Shown here piece by piece: positions 49,936 through 61,451 of a stretch of DNA of 64,000 bases. The stretch's first letter is position 1, and each line of letters begins with the position of its first letter. The translations under genes and the position numbers were made by a program. The stretch covers positions 5,334,501 through 5,398,500 of the forward strand of contig NC_057761.1 in NCBI RefSeq assembly GCF_010389155.1. Direction: 5' to 3'. The notes beneath the pieces are model-generated. The model made no database searches and was not told the DNA's origin. It saw only the letters and a list, made by a program, of their open reading frames with translations. This DNA is from Erigeron canadensis. Taxonomy: Eukaryota > Streptophyta > Magnoliopsida > Asterales > Asteraceae.

Positions 49936-51119
49936 TTTTTTGAACGGCAACTTATTGAGAGTATTATTATATATTATTTTTAATGTTAGTGGCGATTAAC
50001 GAGTTACTATTTGTTTACATCATACTCCTATCACTATTTGAATTTTGTCAAATGATGTCATGCATGTTCTGGTTCTTTAATACGGTTTATTTTTCGGTTT
50101 CTTGCACGCTATTTTTCTGTTGGATTTTCTACTAATATATAACTACGAATTGTCCACGTCACACCAACGCACGCATATTTAGAGTTTGTCACATTGCATC
50201 ATGTTTGAGTTTTAACTATGGGTTACCTCTATCTTTCTTGCACCCTCTTTCCTTTTGGCCGGGTTACCATTTAATATATAAGAAACTTATATGAAATTTT
50301 GTTGTGGCCACACCCTATACCATAATTCGAATTTCGCGACATCGTATTCTGTTTAGGTTTTCAAATAGTATATTGAAAACTTTTATTCAACATTTTGTGG
50401 TCACACCCCTTATCCCTATTCGGATTTTGTCACATCGTCCCGCTTGGGTTCTCAACTAATATATTAAAAACTTTTATTCAACTTTGAAAATCAAAATAGG
50501 ATGTAAAATTTACTAGATATTCTTATATAAAAGCAGTAATAATTTAAAGTAATAGGTTATTTTTTTGTTCTGGTATAGTATTAATAAATGGAAAAATGAA
50601 CTACGATGTGAGGATTGGTTGAAGTTCCCTTTTCTTTCCATTTCGTTTCCAAACACTAGACATGGTTGATAATGAGTTCCTTTTGCAACTTTTGGTTTAT
50701 AGCACGGTTGATGCCGGTAGAAGTTGATCTGTGTTATCCTCATGTGATTGTGCTTTAAGGATAACATTAAGCTAAAGTATAAATACAAGTTTCTTGGAGT
50801 TCAAGAAACTCTTATTACGAGTACGAATCTAGGCATATATAATTGTTGCTATATGGGGTAGTCAATCCTTTCCATTTGTTGAATCCTTAACTTTTGGTCA
50901 TTCTGGCTGACGATGTACCCCCCCCCCCCCCGAGGCACCATACGAAGGACATTACAACGAGGCACATTTACGAAGGGCATAAGCACGGAGGTGCTTAACT
51001 TGATCGATCAGCTGAAGGATCAATACAAATCCTTTCCAAAAGGATAAACACATCTTTGCCTAGTCCGGAATATTATAGGATATCCTCCTGAGGAAACTAG
51101 ATCGGATACACATGGCAAG
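49936..51119. other. Intergenic; C14 homopolymer at 50917
   Basis: Three loosely similar blocks (TTTGTCACAT..., TAATATATTAAAAACTTTTATTCAA) between 50160 and 50490 suggest an old degenerate repeat. A run of about 14 cytosines lies at 50917-50930. No gene. Confidence 0.35.
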
Positions 51120-53848
51120 AAGAGTTTGATGCGAAGAAGGAAAAGGAAAACCCTAATCTTCACCTCTAAGAAACCAAGGAGGAGTATTTCTCCACAAAAC
51201 GATATACAATATCGAAAATCCATGTTAGATGAAGGATTGTATTATGTTGATGAAGTTACTAAAAGCGGAACTGTAATGCTTGCTCATGGAACTAGTGAAA
51301 GAGAAGCATGGTTATGGCATTGAAGATTGGGGCATCTTTCAGTTAGTTATTTACATGTTTTGTTTCCAAAACTTTTTCCTTTGAGTAAAAAGAATGATTG
51401 TGAAACTTACATTCTAACAAAAAGTCATAGGCAATCTTTCAAACCTCGTAATACTAGAGTTCAATTTCTTTTTTCATTAGTTCATTCTGATATGTAGTGT
51501 CCTGCACCAACTGTTGGAGGTCATAATTTCAAGTATTTTGTGATTTTTGTTGATGATTTGATGAAGTTTATGATAGATTAACTGTTTTCTATAATATGGT
51601 TCAAACTCTATTTCAAAAATCTATAAAAATTATGAGAACAATAATGGTGGAGAATATGTGAATTCACAAATGAACTCGTTTTTCCAATCCAAGGGAATAA
51701 TTCATCAAACCACTTGTCCTCACACTCCAGAACAAAATGGTGTTTCTTCCAAAGATTCTTCTGAAGATTTATAGTCCTCCTCTCAAAGTGACAACCCGAG
51801 TCCAGGCCTGATATTCAAGGTAAGTAATTCTGAACCGAACCATAATTTAAATGATATGGATATTCCAGATAATGAAGTGCAGGAAAATATAGAGCATGCT
51901 GAAGTAAATAAAGAACCAGAAGTTGTAGAAGAAGCAGTTCCAGAATTCTCCAAAAAGTATGTTTTACCTCCAAGGTCAACTAGAGGAGTTCCTACAAAAC
52001 GATATTCTCCAGAAAGAAGTTCTCGGTCTACTAAGTATCCAGTAGGCAACTTTGTTAATGTTGTAGAAGGATATATGTCTGAAGAAGCAAAAGGATTTAT
52101 AGCAAAGTTGTATTCAGAAGAGCTTCCATCAGGAGTAGAGCATGCTTTGAAATTAAAAAGGTGGAAGGATGCTATGGATACTGAAATGAGGCTCTCATCA
52201 AGAATGATACATGAGAAAAATGTATTTTACCAGCATGAAAGAAGCTGGTAGGTTGTAGATGGATATATACAATCAAACATAAACCAAATGGTGTAGAAAG
52301 GTACAAAGCAGGACTTGTAGCTAAAGGGTACATTCAGACATACGGCATTGATTATTCAAAGACTTTTTTTCCAGTTGCAAAATTAGATACAATAAGGGTT
52401 CTTTTCTCAATAACAGCAAATAAGAGGTGGTCTCTTCATCAGTTTGATGGAAGCTCCTCCAGATTTTTCTTGTGATTTCAGACATGGGGAAGTTTGTAAT
52501 TTGAAGAAATCCTTATATGAATTAAAATAGTCTCCTAGAGCTTGGTTTGGAAGATTCACTCTTGCTATGAAGAACTATGGATATCAGCAGAGTAATTCAG
52601 ATCACACATTATTCCTTCGTCATACAAGGAATCTAGTAACATGTCTTATAATATATGTTGATGACATGATTATTATAGGTAATGATGAGAAAGAGATTGA
52701 GAAACTGAAGATAGCCTTGTTTACAGGCTTTGAAATGAAAGACTTAGGAGATCTCAAGTATTTCCTTGGAGTAGAAATTTCAAGGTTAAATCGTGGAATT
52801 TTCATTTGTCAGAAAAAGTATATACTTGATATGTTAGCTAAAACAAGGATGATTGACTGTAAACCAGCTGACACACTCATGGTCATCAATCAGAAGTTGT
52901 TTGTGAAGACAGAAGCTAAGGTTGTTGATAAAGATAGATATCAAAGGTTAGTGGGTAAACTTATTTATTTGGCTCACACCCGTCCAGATATAGCATATGA
53001 TGTTGGAGTGGAGAGTCGGTTTATACACCAACCTCAGGAAGATCATATGGATGCAGTTCTGCGAATTGTTAGGTATTTTAAAGGAACTTCAGGGCATAGG
53101 TTGTTATTTAAAGCTAATGGTCATCTCAAGATTCACATATATACAGATGTTGACTGGGCAGGAGACAAAGGTAATCGAAGGTCAACTTCCGGATATTTTT
53201 CTATGGTAGGTGGTAATCTGGTTACGTGGAAAAGTAAAAAACAAAAAGTTGTTTCGTTGTCAAGTGTTGAGGCTAAGTTCAAAGGTATAGCTAGAGGATT
53301 AGCAGAAGCATTATAGTTAAGAAAGCTCGTATCTGAAATAGGTTTTGCTCCTAGAGAAAGTATTCAAATTATGAGTGACAATGAAGCTGCTATCCAGATT
53401 TCAAAAAATCCCGTTCAACATGATAGAATCAAGCATGTGGAAGTTGATCGTCATTTTATAATAGAAAAGCTTAAAAGTGGAATTATCAAGTTACCGTTTG
53501 TTAAGTCTAATGATCAACTTGCTAATATTTTAACTAAAGCAGTGGGAACGTCTATGTTTCATAAATGTCTAAGAAAGTTGAATTTCGGTAATTTCGCTAT
53601 TCAACTTGAGGGGGAGTGTTAGACAATGGGATCAGAATAATATTAATCACCTCCCTAAAGTAGAAGATCAAGACTTGGAGCACACACAATTAGGGTCGAT
53701 CAAGGAATTAGAGTCGGTCTAAAAAACCATGACTTTGTAACCATAGTTAGTTTTCTTTTCTTGTATAAATAGAGGTTATATACTCAATTGTAATCGATCA
53801 ACTACAATTCAATAAAACCAATAATTTCAAAACCCTTAATTCACAAAA
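51120..53848 (+). mobile_element. Decayed Ty1/copia retrotransposon with 3' LTR
   Basis: In order: a GAG-pre-integrase remnant (GLYYVDEV, then WLWH-stop-RLGHLS), scattered integrase pieces (LVHSDM; GGEYVNS..; CPHTPEQNGV), reverse transcriptase (LYELK-stop-SPRAWF, then YVDDMIIIGND at 52648), the copia-type connection (DLGDLKYFLGVE), and RNase H (ADVDWAG-like, here TDVDWAGD; LSSVEAKF; DNEAAIQISKNPVQHDRIKHVEVD). These are followed by a polypurine tract (GAGGGGGAG) and a 3' LTR starting TGTTAGACA at 53617 with an internal TATAAATA box. Frames are broken by several stops and frameshifts. The gag region and 5' LTR were not found, so it is a 5'-truncated, inactive copy. Confidence 0.85.
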
Positions 53849-54639
53849 ACCGGTGCTTAGTGATCTTGAAGTATATAATAATTGAGCAAAAATAGACTAA
53901 AATAAATAAAGTATTTGAATAGAAATACTTTACTAAATATTAAAAGTATGTTTTAACGAAGATGCAGTAAATAACTTTAAGATAAGCATATCCTCGAGAT
54001 CAATATACTCTGATTTTGATGAATATTAAAGAAAATGAAGTGCAAAAAGATAAATAACACCAAGATTTGTTGACGGGAAAAAACCTTGATCCTGTTATAG
54101 AATTCTAGGTAAAAAAACCCAGAAGGAAACAAGTGTTTCTGCCTTAGTTCTTATATTAACGATGAGAATAAAATACAGCAATTAAAGCGTTTTGATAGAT
54201 TTCTAAATATGAAAGACTAACTGATGTGTGTGTGATTACAAGTGAATAGATGTGTCCCTAATTGATCATGAAGGCTAGTACTTAAAGACTAAGACGTTAA
54301 ACTAATTGTGCGAAATATCAGAACTCCTGGTCTTGCTCCTTAAGTCGAAGACTTGGTGTAGATGACTGTTGAGCTTAATTCTATATGTGTCAAAGTCTTT
54401 TCAAGTTCCGATCTTTTAGGTTAACTAGGTATTCCAGATGTTCTGGCTTATTTCCTCACTTGAATAATGTTCTTGACTTGTTTCTAAGATGAATAAGTTG
54501 TTGTTGAGTCAAGGATTCGCTGAGGAGACTTTCTGAGTGAATAAAACTTAGAAAAATTTACACAAGTTTGGAAAGATGTTTTATATTTCATAATAGAGGG
54601 TTACATGCTAACAAATAAACATAAACTACTCTATTACAT
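53849..54639. other. Non-coding, possible retroelement flank
   Basis: The phrase TTGACGGGAAAAAACCTTGAT near 54069 resembles LTR-retrotransposon leader sequence, but no boundaries were found. No gene. Confidence 0.25.
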
Positions 54640-55335
54640 TTGTCTCCTTCCCAATTTGCTCCAAACATCTTCGTTCTTGATGAAACTTAGCGATGGATCA
54701 GCTTGTCTGTAAGGCAGCAACCACTCATGATCGATGATGTCAATGAATGCTCTGTTGTTGGTTGTGTCAGCACACCTTCTACTTATGCCAATCAGGAACC
54801 CACTGATGCCTTTTTTATTTCACTTACTCGGAAGAAGAGTTGCTGATTCTGATAGTTCGTATAGAACATACCAAAAGGGTTTTCTATCACGAGCCCCTCT
54901 TGAAATACAACCCTCGCTTGCAATCTTGTATCCAGAGTAGCATCTCCAGATATAGGAGGAAGATTTATATGCACCATCTGATCATCCCTTTTTCTTTTGA
55001 GACCAACTTTCCTTTTAGATGTTGATGATGATGGTGTCGTTGAAGATTGTATTGCTAGAAAGTCTTTAAAGTATTTCTTCAATACTTCTATAACCAGTCT
55101 TCAATCTCCTTTCCAATTCTCTGGCCTTGGTGAAGAAGACATGAATGGAGTCCTTTAGTGGAGAGTAACTGTGAGCAGTTTTATCTTTTATCAGCTTATG
55201 GACTTCCAGCCATTCAGTGACCCCAGATTTGGTCTTTGTACATCTTTGAGATGAGAAACGTGTCCATCTATGCAAGTTTATAAAGGAATACCCTGATCTT
55301 AGAGTTATTAATACGTGCATATGATTCAAGATCAC
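54640..55335 (-). pseudogene. Degraded coding remnant, unidentified
   Basis: Two minus-strand frames, 55335-55066 and 55082-54792, overlap by a few bases. Their compositions look protein-like rather than random: a basic-acidic segment (KARELERRLKTG) and then SSTTPSSSTSKRKVGLKRKR followed by a hydrophilic region with IENPFGMFYTN. They could be one frameshifted gene, probably a retroelement gag or a host gene fragment. I do not recognise the family. Confidence 0.35.
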
Positions 55336-56149
55336 ATAATAAATAAAACATTATCTCAATTCAAATGATTATCAAGGATAAATATTAAGCCAAGATCCTA
55401 ATGGTCAAAATCTTACCGAAAGAGATAGAAATTTGAAAGACATGTTATATGAGTTTATCATTTTTTAAAGGTTAAATGCATAAAAAAGAAATCTATTTTC
55501 ATAAAATTCATAAAAGAGTCCATGTGTTTTCAAACCATATCCAATAAAGGTAAAATCGTTAGATTTTAATTAAGTACCAATGTGCCATGTCACATCATTA
55601 GAAAAAATCTACGTAGTATTTATCTTAGTAATGCACATCTCATTTCTATACACATAGGGATGCAAACCCCAACTCTATACCTATCATCGAACACCGACTT
55701 TTTCTTCAACCATTTTTAGTCATCATCCGATTATATTTATTTCACCGATAAATAATACTCGATTGTTGGAGATTACGATGTTATTGTGTAAACTGTTTAG
55801 ATCGACCATTTTCTTTGATGATGTGAACTATTTTTTATTGATGTGGCTTGTCACGTTGACACTTAATGATGGTTTAACGTTAAAAAGTAACGATGTTATA
55901 GTTTTCACAATTTGAAGGATAAAGATCCTCTTAAGTTATATTAACTTTATTGGTAAAGTTAAAGGAAGCTCAATAATTAAATTAAAATCAAAGGTTAAAA
56001 TTTAAAATTTATTTTTGAATTTTAACCATTAATATTAATCCAATGATTAAAAGTTGTCAAATTTCAACCTATGGAGTTGATACATTAGAGTATCCCAATT
56101 TGAAAACATAGTAAATTTAATAATCAAAATATAAATATATTATCTTTAT
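55336..56149. other. Intergenic, no gene seen
   Basis: AT-rich sequence without a supported frame or element boundary. Confidence 0.35.
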
Positions 56150-56427
56150 AGGATTATTACCTATGGATGTAACTAACTATGCTAAAATGTCTATGTTATG
56201 TAAAAATTTAGTAAAATATTTATGTAATATAATGAACTTTCAAATTCTGGTTATTGAATGTACCTGGGTATATGTTGCAACCATATAAGCTGTCATGTGT
56301 AAGTTTTTGATTAATCAGATACATCTAATAATCGGGGTTTGAAAGTTCATTACATGACATATACATTTTACAAGATCTTTACATTACATAGATATTTTAG
56401 CATAGGTAATTACATTCATAGGTAATA
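56150..56427. mobile_element. Small inverted-repeat element
   Basis: ATTACCTATGGATGTAACTA at the left and its approximate complement (TAATTACATTCATAGGTAAT) at the right continue inward over about 65-100 bp (CTATGCTAAAATGTCTATG / CATAGATATTTTAGCATAG). The arm resembles that of the Mutator-like element at 47036-48631, so it is probably a diverged relative. Its right edge abuts the Helitron terminus. Confidence 0.6.
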
Positions 56428-56428
56428 A

Positions 56429-57557
56429 CTAGATATTAGACCCGTGTCCAACACTGGACACGGGATTTACGATATTATCAATATTAGATCTTCATACATT
56501 TAAGTCATAAAAGCTTATAATTTTGAAGAAATACGGTTTTAAGTGTTATATACAATAATCATAGGTTCGTCACTGTCATTATTAGCCTAGACATATTGAT
56601 GAGATTATTTGTCGTAGTCATTCCATAAGGCACATGCTATATATAATAATTTCCCCATTATAAATTATTATGAAACCATATGTACTCATAATGTGATATC
56701 ATCATGAAAGATAATTAAGAATTAAAATATAAACATATTTGTGATCTTGTATTTGACATTCAAGTATATGTATTTAATCATGATGCGCGTCAATAACACG
56801 CATAGGTTTATTTTCAATCACTTATTCTATGATAATATGATAACAATTAGGATTGTTTTTATGTTCTTTGATAACAATTAAGACTCTTGATTTGAGTGAC
56901 AACTGTAACTTTAAACAAAAAAAGAGAAAATTATGTACCTTTTTTATTGAGAGATAGAATGAATCTTGAATGGAGTTTATATTGATTTGGATTTAGGATT
57001 CAAGTAACTCTGTGTTTTAAATCATGTTTGGTTCTATGATCGTCCCATGTCCAGTGAATCCTATTGTGTTTAGAATAATGATGTTGTATATCGTCGTCTG
57101 TTATTATGTTTGAGATGTGTATCTAGAGTTCACTTTGTATTTATATCTAATATTAAACTAAATATTAATATTTATAATTATAGAAATCTAATCTAATATT
57201 TGTTAATAAGTTATTAGGTTTTGAAATACTTTTTTATAAAAAATATTTCATATGTTTAAAAAAAATCTATTTAATTAAATGATTATAAATTTTAAATAAT
57301 TCTCTCAAGTTGATGACTAAAAATAAATATAAATTAATTATCAATGAAAAACAATAAAAATGTAAATTAATAAGACTTTTTCTACAAACTAATATAAATA
57401 TTAGTATAATAATATATTTGGATAATGATTATTAAGATTTTTAATTTGTAGTTTATCTAAATGATGACATCATCGAAAGTCAATTTGATAAAATCGAACG
57501 ATATGATAATAAATCATTAATTCAGGTTTCTTATGGTATAAATTAAGAAGATTAAGA
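56429..57557 (-). mobile_element. Non-autonomous Helitron, ~1.1 kb
   Basis: On the minus strand it begins TCTTAATCTTCTTAATTTAT after a host A (complement of 57558). It ends with a perfect 9-bp hairpin (CCCGTGTCC ... GGACACGGG, 56441-56464), a spacer and CTAG (56432-56429) before a host T (complement of 56428). The body is AT-rich with no helicase or RPA frame. Confidence 0.7.
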
Positions 57558-57651
57558 TCCCTATCTCTATCGAGAATTTAGGCTAATAGGTTACCGTTAT
57601 ATAAGTTTATCCTTTTTTCTCAGTTTGTTAATTATTTTTCTTAACTTCGTT

Positions 57652-57903
57652 ATGGAAAAAGGAAAGGGCCCCACCAACTCCGAAAAACAATGTGCGGTTG
57701 AGGTTTTATATTCCAAAAACCATGAGTGGTATGGTGATGTGTTCTATACGGTTTGCATGGCGCAGGACACCAACCAGTCAATTGTTAATGTATCTGTAAA
57801 ATTCATCTATTTGTTTTTATATATATATATATATAAATAAATTGTTTTTCGCAAATTCTTGATGCAGGCAAAAGGCCCAAAAGAGAAGAGAATGCTAAAG
57901 TAG
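57652..57903 (+). CDS. Small two-exon ORF, unidentified
   Basis: ATG at 57652 opens a frame rich in charged residues (MEKGKGPTNSEK, then VEVLYSKNHEWYGDVFY) to 57795, where GTAAAA can act as donor. A good acceptor (TTGATGCAG) precedes 57868, which continues in phase with AKGPKEKRMLK and a stop at 57903, giving 59 residues. Codon composition is unlike the AT-rich surroundings. It may be a real small gene or the captured end of a larger one. I do not recognise it. Confidence 0.3.
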
Positions 57904-58098
57904 TCTTGTGCCATCTGGGAGTATATATGCATGCAACCAAGCCCGTACGTTGTACATACATGTGGATTGTGGAACGCCAATCATATCATACACAACACGT
58001 CAGTATCAAATAAATCATCTAATCATCCTATAAATTAAGTTTTCATTTTATCCGAATTTCTCCATGAATAAATTAAAATTTTAATTTAAATATTTATA

Positions 58099-58345
58099 TC
58101 AATACTATATTATAAAAAAACCACTTATTGTTACATGGAAGAAATTGTCTAAAATGTCCTTAATAATTAAATTACACTATCAATCATTAATCTTTTAATA
58201 TATCTTCATTAACTCTTTTCTCCAATTACATTTATATATCAGTTATCTATTCCACTCGCCGCCATATCGACCAAAAATGGACAACGGTCTTCCCCACCAC
58301 CACAACGTCACCGCTATAACCACCGACGCATTACTCCCATATTGC
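58099..58345 (+). mobile_element. Helitron-family relic with intact 5' end
   Basis: Begins with TC after a host A (TCAATACTATATTATAAAA). It contains GAAATTGTCTAAAATGTCC and TTACACTATCAATCATTAATC, the reverse of the Helitron at 2901-3211. The terminal hairpin region (CGACGCATTACTCCC) is degraded and no CTRR end follows. Confidence 0.5.
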
Positions 58346-58525
58346 TTTTTCAAACTTTTATTTTTTTGTGTTATATATATAAAAAAATTTTAAATATAGT
58401 TTTATTTTTATCAAAAAATATTATATAATGACAATTTAATAACTTTATAAACTTTTACATATAAAGGAGAAAATATGGATAGAATTTAAATTAATATCCT
58501 TTTGATTAGTAAACGTTAATAGATA

Positions 58526-58763
58526 ACCACTGGGTTAAACCCCAGTGGTCAGGGGTATTTCACTAAACCTGCTATGCGGGACCTTTGGAGAGTTTACTCC
58601 AAAGTCTCGAGTTCGAGTCTTGGTAGGTTCTTCTCAACGATATTTTCCATTTAAGGAGGTGGTATGGTGAGAAAGACTATTTAAGATCCGCTTAGTACGA
58701 GACCCTTTCGTTGTGCGATTAGCACATCATACACGTCTGAGATAAAATTCACTTGTCAAAAAA
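58526..58763 (+). mobile_element. tRNA-derived SINE with 18-bp target duplication
   Basis: About 238 bp flanked by the identical 18-mer AGTAAACGTTAATAGATA (58508-58525 and 58764-58781). The B box GAGTTCGAGTCTTGG lies near 58610. The start (ACCACTGGGTTAAACCCCAG) forms a small hairpin, and the 3' end is TTGTCAAAAAA, a short A tail. A related, diverged copy is at 2034-2232 on the other strand. Confidence 0.8.
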
Positions 58764-58795
58764 AGTAAACGTTAATAGATACCTACCCAATATTT

Positions 58796-59836
58796 TAAGG
58801 TAATAGAAAATTAACCTTTTTTGTAATTTTGACATTTAATTAATTTCCTAGTATTTTGTTTTGACTTAAGGGGTTAATTTAGTTGGAACTCTAGTGGCTA
58901 GCGGGTATTTTACCCACAATTATTTGTTATGGGACGTGGCTAGCTGGGGGAAAAGCCAGACACTAAGTCTTATGACTCATATTTCCCACTCACTCAATTC
59001 AACTTATTTATTTACTCATCTCTCAAACCTTTCAAATCCATGCAATAGAAACTCAAATTAAAGAATTGTAATCTTAGAACAATAACAATAATCATCTCCA
59101 ATTGTATTAGAAATTGAAATTGGGGCTTTCATTGAGGTGGTGGTGACCGAAATTTTAAGGAAGAAAAGGGGGAAGAATTTCAATTTAAAAACCCTAATTC
59201 TTTGTCTCTCATTCTTGAGGTATTGATTCCATAACCCTAGTTCTATTTGTTATTGAAATTTAAGGTTCTTAACCTTAGAATTGGGGGCGGGGGTTTGTTA
59301 ATTGAGATTTTAAAGTAAAACCCTAATAAATTTGATTGATAATTGGATAATTTGATTGAAAGAGAATGTTGATAATGAAAATCCCCCATAGTAAGAATCT
59401 CATATTTTGTGGTGTTTGGCTAGTGATTATGAAATAAAGTTCTATTATGAGAATTTGGAATTTTGTTGGAAAAGTTTTGAGTAGCCAAACACCATAATGT
59501 TAGAATTGATGAATGCAAGTAGATGTTTGTAAGGAAGTTGAGTCATAGAACTCATGGATGTTTATGTGTTGATTTATGTATAGGTGTTGAAGATTAATTG
59601 GTTGAGCTTGTTAGCCTTATAGTGTCAAGTAGCCAAATTGAGGTGAGTGTATATGCATATAATCAAGTTCTTGTTATTAGAGGTCATAGATGGGTAAATT
59701 CCTATGACCCATTTGTTGATCTATTTTGAGAACTAGTAGGTGAATAAATTCCTACTAGTCATATTGTATGCAAGAGCTAGTAGATGGGTAAATTCCTACT
59801 AGCCAAATGTCCATGGCTATGTTGAAAATGTATGTG
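58796..59836. repeat. LTR-like repeat (copy 2), interrupted by a retrotransposon
   Basis: Shares blocks in the same order with 8163-10260: AAAATTAACCTT, ATTTCCTAGTATTTT, GGGGTTAAWTTARTTGG, GCGGGT, GACGTGGC, then the hairpin units (GAGCTAGTAGATGGGTAAAT, 59690-59810) and CATGGCYATGTTGAAAATG. It stops abruptly at 59836, where the LTR of another element begins. Its missing 3' part should lie beyond the window. Confidence 0.6.
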
Positions 59837-61438
59837 TGATTTGCAAAATCAAGCCTTAAATTTATAAAACTAGAATTACCTAAAAACTCACTACTACGCA
59901 TTATCGGGCAGTGGACCCGACCGTTTGTAATATAGCTAAGAGGTAAAACCGTGTTCGTTCTCAGGGATTGTATTGACTAGTTGATTGATAAAATGGTTTG
60001 GAAAACGGGTGTTGCTTCGAAAATCCTTTTGACAATAAAATTAAAAATGAATTTGAAAGACAATTTGCATAAAAGTAAAAAGAACTTCAGATAATATTGA
60101 TAAAAGTCATTCACCTTGAATTCACTTGACTTCAAATGTGATTACATTTAATTAAGACCAAATTCATTTGAGTTTAAAGATAATCGTGACAAGATTAAGG
60201 TGCTCACGTGGTACCACCAACCGTGAACAAATTACCGAATCACCTAAGTTGCTAGTTAAATTACCCAAGCCGGTACCACCAAAGCTAAGACAACTTTTCC
60301 AACAATTAGTTTTATTGATTATAGAATTATCAATTGCACCTATGTGACAATAACGTGGTACCACCAACCGCTATGAATCACGTTGACAAAATTACTCTTT
60401 TCTTAAAATGATATTCACTATCATACCATGAACTAGTGATAATTACTCATAGACAAGTAACCGTTTTAAAATCACACATACATTTAACTGGTACCACCAA
60501 CGAAGAATTTATATGCAACCAATATCATATTAAATAATAAAAGAGTTAAATTTTCAAGATCACGGAACAATGATAATTAAATAAACCCATTTGAATTAAA
60601 AATATTGCAATCACATCATTCGTCTAGTTTCATCAAGGTGGATGATTAAACGTTTAGCCACTCATGATCAATTCAAAATAATAATTAAAATAGAAGAGAA
60701 ACATGATGTACCAATCATTTGATAAATTGAAATTGCAAGACAATAAAAGTAGATACGATCTAGATGGGTGCTCGTGAATCTTCAATGAATCCGCCTAAGA
60801 AAAACTTGCTTGGTGATTGAAGAACCCTTGTAGAACAACTCCTAGAAAGATTTTTGATAAGCTGGAAAAATAGGGCTAATTTGTTATCTATTTATACTCT
60901 TCAAAATCTGATGCAGAAAACGTCCCAGGACTTCAGATCCCGTGCTCTCACTGCGGCGCAGTGGGATTGGCCTTCCCTCACTACGGCGCAGTGACCTGGG
61001 TTTGACTTTGACTTTCAAGTGACTGCGGCGCAGTCCTTTTCTTCGGCTTCCTTTTCCCTTGTCATGACTGCAGCGCAGTCTTTCTCTTGCCATCCCCACT
61101 GCGGCACAGTGGGGTTTGTTCACAACCTTTCCGTGGGATTGGACTGCGGCGTAGTGGACAAGGTATATCCCACTGCAGCGCAGTCACATGCATGTATAAA
61201 TTTTTTTTTTCCATTCTTGAAACTTGCATCTCTTCCACTCGAAACAACTCTCGGTAATACAAATCAACTTCTAAGCCAATAAATCTTCCAAAAATGTATA
61301 AAATGAACGCGTAACCTGTTTAGAGCCTGAAAACACTAACAAACACATAAACTCGGCAAATGCACACAAATTCGACTTACAATACATAATAAAATGGCCA
61401 ATAATGATGTGGGCGATGGGTATAAATTGGTCACATCA
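59837..61438 (-). repeat. 3' LTR of a minus-strand LTR retrotransposon
   Basis: In minus orientation it starts TGATGTGACCAATTTATACC at 61438 and ends ...TTTTGCAAATCA at 59837, so it has TG...CA ends and is 1602 bp. 59837-60398 is repeated with high similarity at 63470-64000, including one identical 204-bp stretch; the copies differ by scattered substitutions and a 10-bp indel. Directly outside 61438 lies a G-rich polypurine tract in the expected place. Confidence 0.7.
60949..61185. repeat. Seven spaced copies of the palindrome ACTGCGGCGCAGT
   Basis: Copies at 60949, 60979, 61021, 61066, 61097, 61142 and 61171, each a 15-bp block of the form (C/G)ACTGC-GGC-GCAGT(G/C). A 5-bp stem encloses a three-base loop, and single substitutions are often at loop or stem edges. 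Start-to-start distances are 30, 42, 45, 31, 45 and 29 bp. It lies inside the LTR. Confidence 0.85.
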
Positions 61439-61451
61439 AATCCCCCCACAC
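61439..61451 (-). promoter_or_regulatory. Polypurine tract of the retrotransposon
   Basis: On the minus strand GTGTGGGGGGATT immediately precedes the LTR start TGATGTG. This is the position and composition expected for the plus-strand primer of reverse transcription, and it sets the element's orientation. Confidence 0.6.

Noticed and set aside
60164..60367. Repeated short protein in two copies (also at 63775-63990)
   Set aside because: The two frames are near-identical because they lie in the two LTRs of one retrotransposon. No domain or start context supports a gene.
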